This document shows, piece by piece, positions 13,650 to 19,087 of a DNA stretch of 19,087 bases. Source of the DNA: DASRQK01 sp964436635. Lineage in GTDB: Bacteria > Bacteroidota > Bacteroidia > Sphingobacteriales > Sphingobacteriaceae. The stretch's first letter is position 1. Each line of letters opens with the position of its first letter. The DNA is taken from positions 1-19,087 of the forward strand of contig CAYTDM010000029.1 of the NCBI GenBank assembly GCA_964436635.1, given 5' to 3'. The notes below the pieces were generated by a model, which had not been told where the DNA came from, did no database searches, and saw nothing but the letters and a program-made list of their open reading frames with translations. The position numbers were made by a program, and so were the translations under genes.

Positions 13650-15617
13650 TTAACTCGGATCTACCCATTTTCCATCTGATCGGATGATGTTAATGAGTTC
13701 GTCTAAAGCATTTTCAGTGTCCACATTTTTCTTCACGACTTCTTTGCCTCGGTATAGCGTGATTTTTCCTGGACCCGCACCTACATATCCATAATCGGCA
13801 TCGGCCATTTCACCTGGACCATTCACAATGCATCCCATAATGCCTATTTTCAACCCTTTTAAATGGTTGGTACGATTTCGAATGGTTTGTGTGGTATCTT
13901 GTAAATCAAAGAGGGTTCTGCCGCAACTTGGACAAGAAATATATTCAGTTTTGGAGATTCTTGAACGCGTAGCTTGTAAAATGGCGAATGAGCTGGAGAC
14001 CAAATTTTCAAGCGGGGTAGCAGGGGAAGAAATCCAAATACCAGACCCCATGCCATTAATCAGCAAAGCACCCACATCCGTACCAGCGAAGAGCTGAATT
14101 TTAGAAATCGGCTCCTCTGCACTCATCAAATCTCCGACAGGACCCGAAAAGTTTTCAGGGGCATAGTTTTTCTTCAAGATTACAGGAATCGTTAGCTGTA
14201 ATTCCCTTAATGTTTTAAAGAAATTTCTTTGTTGCTGTATTCCATCGTGCTCATCGGATTCCAAAATAAAAACACATTGTCCATCTGGTTGAAAGGATTC
14301 AAATACGGGACTTTCCAAATCCTCCGCTTTGATTAACAGCATATTTAGCGCGCCGTCCAGCTCATGTTTCGGAAGGCGCACATATTCTTCCAGGGTTATG
14401 ACCGGATGAGTATTATTGCGGTTAGCCAACGTTTTCCAGGTAGCATAATTATAGAGTTGCTTCAAATTCCCTGGCATCGTGAAATGAGGCAATTCATTAC
14501 CTAAATACACAAAGTCTACCGATTGATCACCCATGTGGTATTTGTCCAACAACGCATCATATCGATAACCCACAGCGGATAAAATCTGCGGGTCACGCAA
14601 GTTTTCTGAGGAGAGATTCACGATGACTCTTGGAACCATGCTTCCCCCCACAAAATTATTTACCGTTTGCGTTTCATACGCATCAGTAAGGCCGATATAA
14701 GGAGGCAAACCCTGATAGTATCCTTTAAATCTATTTGTATATCGATCGATTAATGCTTTGGCCACCGGCGCCTCAAACTCGGGATCTTCAGTTAATGACA
14801 CCCGAACGGTATCGCCCAGCCCATCTTCTAATAAAGTCCCAATACCCACTGCCGATTTCACCCGGCCATCTTCACCATCTCCAGCTTCCGTAACGCCGAG
14901 GTGTAAAGGGTAATTCATTCCTTCCTCGATCATTTTTTCGACTAATAATCGATAGGCTTGCACCATGACTTGCGGATTACTCGACTTCATAGAAATCACC
15001 AATTGATGGTAATTTAAATCTTCACAAATGCGAATAAATTCCATCGCCGATTCCACCATGCCTTCCGGGGTGTCCCCGTATCGACTCATGATGCGGTCAG
15101 ATAAAGATCCATGATTCGTGCCAATGCGCATCGCCGTCCCATATTCTTTGCAAATTTGAACGAGCGGCGCAAATTTTTTATAAATGCGTTCTAATTCGCC
15201 TTGATATTCGGCATCGGAATAATCAATTTGATTGAATTTTTTCTTATCCGCATAATTGCCAGGATTCACACGAACTTTTTCAACAATCCGTGCGGCCACT
15301 TCAGCGGCGTTTGGAGTAAAGTGGATGTCTGCGACCAGCGGTACTTCGATTCCTCGCTCGCGCAAACCCTTTTTAATTTCGGCTAAATTTTGAGCTTCCT
15401 TAATGCTGGGAGCTGTAATCCGCACATATTCACATCCGGCTTCCACCATGCGAATGGTTTGTTCTATGGATCCTATGGTATCCATGGTATCGACCGTCGT
15501 CATGCTCTGAATACGGATCGGATGATCCCCACCCATGGGAATTCCCCCAATATTGACTTCGCGCGTTCGCCAACGTTGGTATCGATTAAACTGATTTGAT
15601 GCAGGAAATTTATCCAT
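13650..15617 (-). CDS. ispG: 4-hydroxy-3-methylbut-2-enyl diphosphate synthase
   Basis: This [4Fe-4S] enzyme of the methylerythritol phosphate isoprenoid pathway turns MEcPP into HMBPP. The protein is 655 residues, far longer than the roughly 370 of the E. coli type, because it has the large insertion domain found in Bacteroidota, Chlamydiae and plants. The N-terminal TIM barrel is clear (PIRIQSMTTVDT, VRITAPSIKEA, LVADIHFTPNAA, RIGTNHGSLSDR, GVTEAGDGEDGRVKSA). The cluster ligands near the C terminus fit Cys562 and Cys565 (CPSCGR), Cys596 (GCIVNGPGE) and Glu603. I chose the ATG at 15617 (MDKFPASNQF), which overlaps the queH stop by 8 bp. A start at 15653 would add 12 unrelated residues inside queH. 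It is probably translationally coupled to queH. Confidence 0.95.
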   Translation of the reverse strand: MDKFPASNQFNRYQRWRTREVNIGGIPMGGDHPIRIQSMTTVDTMDTIGSIEQTIRMVEAGCEYVRITAPSIKEAQNLAEIKKGLRERGIEVPLVADIHFTPNAAEVAARIVEKVRVNPGNYADKKKFNQIDYSDAEYQGELERIYKKFAPLVQICKEYGTAMRIGTNHGSLSDRIMSRYGDTPEGMVESAMEFIRICEDLNYHQLVISMKSSNPQVMVQAYRLLVEKMIEEGMNYPLHLGVTEAGDGEDGRVKSAVGIGTLLEDGLGDTVRVSLTEDPEFEAPVAKALIDRYTNRFKGYYQGLPPYIGLTDAYETQTVNNFVGGSMVPRVIVNLSSENLRDPQILSAVGYRYDALLDKYHMGDQSVDFVYLGNELPHFTMPGNLKQLYNYATWKTLANRNNTHPVITLEEYVRLPKHELDGALNMLLIKAEDLESPVFESFQPDGQCVFILESDEHDGIQQQRNFFKTLRELQLTIPVILKKNYAPENFSGPVGDLMSAEEPISKIQLFAGTDVGALLINGMGSGIWISSPATPLENLVSSSFAILQATRSRISKTEYISCPSCGRTLFDLQDTTQTIRNRTNHLKGLKIGIMGCIVNGPGEMADADYGYVGAGPGKITLYRGKEVVKKNVDTENALDELINIIRSDGKWVDPS

Positions 15618-16260
15618 AATAGTTTTTACCCAACTCGATCCGCTCTCTGCCATTTTCTACGCGCCATTTATTTGTGTCCCGCAATGAATATGCGCATCCG
15701 CAATATTCTTGCATATAAAACTTCTCTTTTTTACTGATATCCAGCATGCGTTTTGAACCGCCTTTTTTTCGCCAATTATACGTCCAATACGTGATACCTG
15801 GATAGTGTCCGGCCGCACGGATTCCACAGTCATTAATTTGGTCGAAATTTTTCCATCTGGAAATGCCTAACGAAGATGAAATGACAGGGAAGCCATGTTC
15901 ATAAGCGTATAAAGCAGTGCGTTCAAAGCGCATATCAAAACACATGGTACAACGAATTCCTCTTTCAGGCTCCATTTCCATGCCTTTTGCGCGAGCGTAC
16001 CAATTATCCGCATCGTAATCAGCGTCAACAAATGGAATGTTATACTTTTCAGCAAAACGAATATTCTCTTCTTTGCGAAGTTCATATTCTTTTTTAGGAT
16101 GAATGTTTGGGTTGTAAAAATAGATGGTGAAGTCAATCTCTGAGGCGATCAACGCTTCCATCACTTCTCCAGAGCAAGGTGCGCAACAAGAATGCAATAA
16201 GAGTTTGTTGTGACCTTCTGGCAGTGTTAATTTTTCCCGCACAAATCCTGTTGTTTCCAT
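15610..16260 (-). CDS. queH: Epoxyqueuosine reductase QueH
   Basis: This cytoplasmic Fe-S protein reduces epoxyqueuosine to queuosine in tRNAs with GUN anticodons; it is unrelated in sequence to the cobalamin-dependent QueG. The 216 residues match the former DUF208 family: LLLHSCCAPCSG near the N terminus (Cys25, Cys26, Cys29), YFYNPNIHPKKEY, GIRCTMCFDMRF (Cys104, Cys107), SSSLGISRWKN and EYCGCAYSLRD (Cys187, Cys189). These cysteine pairs are the expected cluster and redox residues. It precedes ispG with an 8-bp stop/start overlap (ATGGATAA), so the two form an operon although their pathways are unrelated. The tRNA-Tyr (GUA) encoded further right is one of its expected targets. Only a weak -7-like box is seen upstream. 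Confidence 0.95.
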   Translation of the reverse strand: METTGFVREKLTLPEGHNKLLLHSCCAPCSGEVMEALIASEIDFTIYFYNPNIHPKKEYELRKEENIRFAEKYNIPFVDADYDADNWYARAKGMEMEPERGIRCTMCFDMRFERTALYAYEHGFPVISSSLGISRWKNFDQINDCGIRAAGHYPGITYWTYNWRKKGGSKRMLDISKKEKFYMQEYCGCAYSLRDTNKWRVENGRERIELGKNYYG

Positions 16261-16317
16261 ATGTGTGTTAGAATGTGTAATTTAACAGTCTTTTTGTTGC
16301 GAAATTAAGTAAATACA

Positions 16318-16348
16318 TTGGTTTAGGCAAGATTTTTGTATAAATTTG
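16318..16348 (+). promoter_or_regulatory. Promoter of the lipoprotein gene (TTG-N20-TAAATTTG)
   Basis: A TTG at 16318-16320 lies 20 bp before TAAATTTG (16341-16348), matching the Bacteroidota -33/-7 pair TTG-N17-23-TAnnTTTG. The start codon at 16367 would follow a leader of about 15 nt. The in-frame TTG at 16346 lies inside the box and is excluded as a start. Confidence 0.7.
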
Positions 16349-16366
16349 CCCAATAATAAATTGTGT

Positions 16367-17389
16367 ATGAGGAAACTTCTGTTTTTATTGGGTTGTGCTG
16401 CTGTCGTGTCTTTGCTAAGTGCTTGCGTACGCAACGACGATGAGCCTTTGGCGCCCATTGTGCCAATTTCAAGGTTGTATGTTTCTTTATTTGAATTTCA
16501 ACAAGATGAAACAGCAGATCCTTATTCGAATTTATTAATTATTGATCCGGCTACCGCAAATCAATTACAAGGAACCTTTTTCAATCCACAAATCAGGGAG
16601 GGGAGTGGTGTATTTTTTAGCCCGGATGTTAGCCGCGTGTTTCAAGGAAGTGTACAGGATCAGTCTATCGTGATGATGAGCGTAACCGACATTGGGATAC
16701 CACAGCGATCTGGTCAACTTCGAAATGACAGCCTGACAGCTATTCGAGGGATTCATTATGATCACACGAGTAGAAATTTATACGTAGCTAATAATTGGAC
16801 TCCCAGTGGAATCTACGTGTTTGATAATCCATTAAATCGAAACGGCACCGTGGAACCCCGTCGATATTTTAATTTGGGCGGCGTGCGACCTTGGGGAATC
16901 ACGATGTTTAAGGATAATTTGTTAGTCGTTCGGACTGGGGAAAGTACGGGCATTAACTTTTATGCAAATGTCTCGGCCCTCGTTGAAGGCACGGGTGATT
17001 TGGTGCCAACCGCGTCCCTAACCTTAGCAGGAGCCGGCGCATTGCGGGGTGTGGCTTACTCGGAGCGTTTGGATGTGTTAGTGGTTTCTGATTTTCAAAA
17101 TGCTCAAATTTTAGTGGTGGAGAACGCCAGTCAATATTTTACAAACCCTACGGCTACCATTCAGCCTACTCGCATCATCGCAGGATCAAATACGGGCTTG
17201 TTAGGACCGGTGGATGTGGCATTGGATGATCGAGAAGGTTCAAACTTGATTTTTGTCGCTGACAAAACGAGTAAATCCATTTTAAGATTTCCCATAACTG
17301 CACAAGGAAATGCGGCGCCATCGGTGAGGGTGCAACTTCCTTTAAGTCCGGAGTCGGTGTTTATGGATGCTCGGGGCCTGATAGAATAG
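16367..17389 (+). CDS. Lipoprotein with predicted beta-propeller-like body
   Basis: From ATG 16367 this 340-residue protein opens with a lipoprotein signal (MRKLLFLLGC, then SLLSAC); Cys20 in LSAC is the expected lipidated residue, so it should be anchored to a membrane facing the periplasm or surface. The body shows repeated blade-like patterns: RLYVSLFEFQQD with NLLIIDPA, NLYVANNWTPSGIYVFDNP, GITMFKDNLLVVRTGE, DVLVVSDFQNAQILVVEN and LIFVADKTSKSILRFP, as in NHL/YncE-like propellers. I recognise no specific family or substrate. It is divergent from queH with its own promoter and is probably a single-gene unit. Fold by pattern only; function unknown. Confidence 0.85.
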   Translation: MRKLLFLLGCAAVVSLLSACVRNDDEPLAPIVPISRLYVSLFEFQQDETADPYSNLLIIDPATANQLQGTFFNPQIREGSGVFFSPDVSRVFQGSVQDQSIVMMSVTDIGIPQRSGQLRNDSLTAIRGIHYDHTSRNLYVANNWTPSGIYVFDNPLNRNGTVEPRRYFNLGGVRPWGITMFKDNLLVVRTGESTGINFYANVSALVEGTGDLVPTASLTLAGAGALRGVAYSERLDVLVVSDFQNAQILVVENASQYFTNPTATIQPTRIIAGSNTGLLGPVDVALDDREGSNLIFVADKTSKSILRFPITAQGNAAPSVRVQLPLSPESVFMDARGLIE

Positions 17390-17440
17390 CGATATCGATA
17401 AGCGTTTGCAACGCAATACCCAGCTCTTCCGGAAATTCCC

Positions 17441-17496
17441 TGGATTGATCACAGTTATGAAAGTGGATTGCTCACAGTTATGAAATTGGATTGATC
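17441..17496. repeat. 23-bp tandem repeat, about 2.4 copies
   Basis: Two 23-bp units (17441-17463 and 17464-17486), TGGATTG(A/C)TCACAG followed by TTATGAAA(G/T), are followed by a partial third copy TGGATTGATC (17487-17496). The two full units differ at two positions. They fill the gap between the convergent lipoprotein and SirB1-like genes. Confidence 0.85.
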
Positions 17497-17503
17497 GCAC
17501 CCA

Positions 17504-18367
17504 CTAATGCTGTTTGATGGCGCTTAAAAGTTGCAACACTTCGAGGGCCTTTTCTTCCTGTCCCAATTTTTCATAAGCCGTATGCAAATTATTGAGCAAG
17601 CGGATAATAATATCCAAATTACTGCAAGGAGTTAAATATTGCTCATCAATGGGAAGATTTAATTGACGCAAGTAGGAGAGTACATCCCCATAAGAGATGA
17701 TTTGGCCCCCATTAAATGCATTGATGTAAAAAAGAATGTCTTCTTGCACGACTAATAGCTGACCAAATTGCGAAGCGTACGCCAGCACAAAGTGTTTCGG
17801 TAAATTAATTCCATAAATCGGCAGTCTTAATTTTTCAGCAAGCAATAAATAGATACACGACAATAATAAGGGGTTACCTTTTCTCGTCTCCAGTACTTGG
17901 CTTAGAAAAGAATTTTGTGGATCGTGGTAATTGCTGGTGTTCCCGGAAAATCCAAGCTTGTAATAAAAAACATTGTTTATCGTTGAGATAGCGTCTTCCG
18001 GACTTAGTTCATCCACGTTTTCCTCTTTAATTAATTGGACCATTTCATCCAATTGCTCGCGCAATTTTTCCTCATTAATGGTGGGGTATTGGTACCGGTT
18101 AATAATGAGTAGTCCTTTCATTAAATCATAGGCGCCTTCATGTTCCCATCGGATCAAATCGCCCATGACTTCTTTGTATTGGATCTTATGAATGAGGTTT
18201 TCTATGCGGACCTGTTCGAGCGCATCAAAGGATTGTTCCCACTGTTTTTCTAATAGTCCGATGACTGAAGGCCCCAGTTTTGATAACTGATCTTCCACGT
18301 GGGAAAAGATCTCCATATCGGGATCATCGAGTAATTTTATGAGGGAATAAATTTCTTTCTCGTTCAT
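17504..18367 (-). CDS. SirB1/transglutaminase-like family protein
   Basis: This 287-residue protein matches the SirB1 family with a transglutaminase-like domain. The key block is TRKGNPLLLSCIYLLLAEKL then RLPIYGINLPKHFVLAY (about 161-197), the family pattern RKGNP...G(I/V)NLP-HF. Cys171 and His192 are candidate papain-like residues, but catalysis has not been shown for this family. The N-terminal 90 residues are helical and charged, and the C-terminal 35 (IIRLLNNLHTAYEKLGQEEKA) resemble one TPR unit. I chose ATG 18367; the TTG at 18376 overlaps the predicted -7 box. Downstream is a tandem repeat region. It is divergent from the tRNA-tuf operon. Role unknown. Confidence 0.85.
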   Translation of the reverse strand: MNEKEIYSLIKLLDDPDMEIFSHVEDQLSKLGPSVIGLLEKQWEQSFDALEQVRIENLIHKIQYKEVMGDLIRWEHEGAYDLMKGLLIINRYQYPTINEEKLREQLDEMVQLIKEENVDELSPEDAISTINNVFYYKLGFSGNTSNYHDPQNSFLSQVLETRKGNPLLLSCIYLLLAEKLRLPIYGINLPKHFVLAYASQFGQLLVVQEDILFYINAFNGGQIISYGDVLSYLRQLNLPIDEQYLTPCSNLDIIIRLLNNLHTAYEKLGQEEKALEVLQLLSAIKQH

Positions 18368-18373
18368 ATCCAG

Positions 18374-18381
18374 CAAAGTTA
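18374..18381 (-). promoter_or_regulatory. Predicted -7 box of the SirB1-like gene (TAACTTTG)
   Basis: The minus strand reads TAACTTTG at 18381-18374, a perfect TAnnTTTG ending 6 bp before the ATG at 18367. This implies a leaderless or near-leaderless transcript. No good -33 TTG is seen. Confidence 0.5.
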
Positions 18382-18403
18382 AATAATTATTTTAATTTTT
18401 TTT

Positions 18404-18432
18404 TTGAAATAGTCCAACTTTATATATCTTTG
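18404..18432 (+). promoter_or_regulatory. Promoter of the tRNA-tuf operon (TTG-N18-TATCTTTG)
   Basis: TTG at 18404-18406 and TATCTTTG at 18425-18432 are separated by 18 bp, matching the Bacteroidota promoter consensus at both elements. An A/T-rich run precedes it. It is one of the two best promoters in the window and fits the high expression expected for tRNAs and EF-Tu. Confidence 0.75.
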
Positions 18433-18435
18433 CAA

Positions 18436-18480
18436 ACCCAAACAGAAAGGGGGTTCGGTTGAACCCAAAAGAATTTGGGT
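18436..18480 (+). promoter_or_regulatory. Structured leader with competing hairpins before the tRNA operon
   Basis: GGGTTC (18451-18456) pairs with GAACCC (18461-18466). ACCCAAA occurs twice (18436-18442 and 18463-18469) and its complement TTTGGGT once (18474-18480). So the 3' strand can either close a long helix around the GGGTTC hairpin or form a small hairpin that breaks it. It lies between the promoter and the first tRNA. Confidence 0.55.
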
Positions 18481-18495
18481 CGTAATTTGAAATAT

Positions 18496-18568
<73 letters not shown>

Positions 18569-18575
18569 CATAGTT

Positions 18576-18656
18576 GGGGGGATTCCAGAGCGGTCAAATG
18601 GGACGGACTGTAAATCCGTTGCTTCGGCTTCGAAGGTTCGAATCCTTCTCCCCCCA
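18576..18656 (+). tRNA. tRNA-Tyr (anticodon GUA)
   Basis: The 81-nt class II tRNA has acceptor GGGGGGA/TCCCCCC, anticodon arm ACGGA-CTGTAAA-TCCGT with anticodon GTA, a long variable arm, T arm GAAGG-TTCGAAT-CCTTC and discriminator A. It starts 7 bp after tRNA-Thr. G34 makes it a queuosine target, linking it to queH. CCA is not encoded. Confidence 0.97.
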
Positions 18657-18666
18657 CTTTATTAAA

Positions 18667-18739
18667 GCGGAAGTAGCTCAATTGGTAGAGCGATAGCCTT
18701 CCAAGCTATAGGTTGCGGGTTCGAGACCCGTCTTCCGCT
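18667..18739 (+). tRNA. tRNA-Gly (anticodon UCC)
   Basis: The 73-nt cloverleaf has acceptor GCGGAAG/CTTCCGC, anticodon arm ATAGC-CTTCCAA-GCTAT with anticodon TCC, and T arm GCGGG-TTCGAGA-CCCGT (one G-U pair). CCA is not encoded. Confidence 0.97.
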
Positions 18740-18814
18740 CACAAAAAGAAATTGCAAACTCTTGTCTCTAACAACATGTATAAGCTGGGGTTAGGGGCTT
18801 TGGGTTTTCTAAAA

Positions 18815-18886
<72 letters not shown>

Positions 18887-18949
18887 CGTAAGAGAAACTA
18901 TAAACAATATAGCAAACAATAAAATTTTTAATTTTTAATTCGCATAAAC

Positions 18950-19087
18950 ATGGCAAAAGAGAAATTTGACCGCAGTAAACCACACTTGAACATTGGTACT
19001 ATCGGTCACGTTGACCACGGTAAAACTACCACTACTGCTGCTATCACCAAAGTATTGGCAGATAAAGGGCTTTCTGAAGTTCGTTCA
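18950..19087 (+). CDS. tuf: Elongation factor Tu, N-terminal part (cut by window end)
   Basis: The first 46 codons of the GTPase that delivers aminoacyl-tRNA to the ribosome are present. They read MAKEKFDRSKPHLNIGTIGH followed by VDHGKTTTTAAITKVLADKG. The P-loop GHVDHGKT (residues 19-26) is the G1 motif. The remaining roughly 350 residues lie beyond the window. It ends the tRNA operon Thr-Tyr-Gly-Thr-tuf, a gene order also known from E. coli (thrU-tyrU-glyT-thrT-tufB), so it should be cotranscribed from the promoter at 18404-18432. Codons are more C-ending (GGT, ACC, CAC, GTT) than in neighbouring genes, as expected for a highly expressed gene. No Shine-Dalgarno precedes it; the stretch before the ATG is A-rich. 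Confidence 0.97.
   Translation, partial: MAKEKFDRSKPHLNIGTIGHVDHGKTTTTAAITKVLADKGLSEVRS

Noticed and set aside
15618..15653. An upstream ATG start adding 12 residues to IspG
   Set aside because: The added residues lie inside queH and do not look like IspG. The ATG at 15617 gives the usual short N terminus and a typical coupled overlap.

Overview
The window looks like a Bacteroidota chromosome, probably from a Cytophagales-type bacterium (the order is inference). Most chromosomal genes have no Shine-Dalgarno sequence and sit just downstream of the Bacteroidota -7 box TAnnTTTG. There is a type IX secretion C-terminal sorting domain, a large insertion-bearing IspG, tRNA genes without encoded CCA, and a Bacteroidota-type SAM-like integrase.

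Left part (1 to about 4073): the right end of one or more integrative elements in an initiator tRNA locus. Two unrelated tyrosine recombinases (488-1771 and 2670-3869, both on the minus strand) each start next to an 11-bp-period tandem repeat, and each faces a 3' half of an initiator tRNA (1947-1991 and 4027-4073). The first tRNA half has arm-type repeats (GGTTCTACC twice) on BOTH sides, so 1795-2059 looks like an undivided attP. Its core encodes CCA and differs from the second, chromosomal-looking half. A RadC-like JAB protein (2198-2659) lies between the two modules. The second tRNA half keeps its own terminator and marks the island/chromosome boundary.

Middle part (4365-12846): tyrS, an ACP-phosphodiesterase-like gene, an APC-family cationic amino acid permease, and then a tyrosine degradation cluster. 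The cluster has hmgA and hppD on the minus strand, divergent from a fumarylacetoacetase-family gene and a flavin-reductase-like gene on the plus strand. Together they cover tyrosine/4-hydroxyphenylpyruvate to homogentisate to maleylacetoacetate and the final hydrolysis, with no recognisable isomerase in the window.

Right part (12847-19087): a 20-bp tandem repeat array, a small secreted protein that is mostly a type IX sorting domain, the overlapping pair queH-ispG, a lipoprotein with a propeller-like repeat body, a SirB1/transglutaminase-like protein, and the conserved tRNA operon Thr(UGU)-Tyr(GUA)-Gly(UCC)-Thr(GGU)-tuf, with tuf cut by the window end.

The parts most worth a second look are the intact attP-like site with a foreign initiator-tRNA core, the two same-layout integration modules stacked at one tRNA locus, the intergenic tandem repeats, and genes whose promoter box almost touches the start codon.
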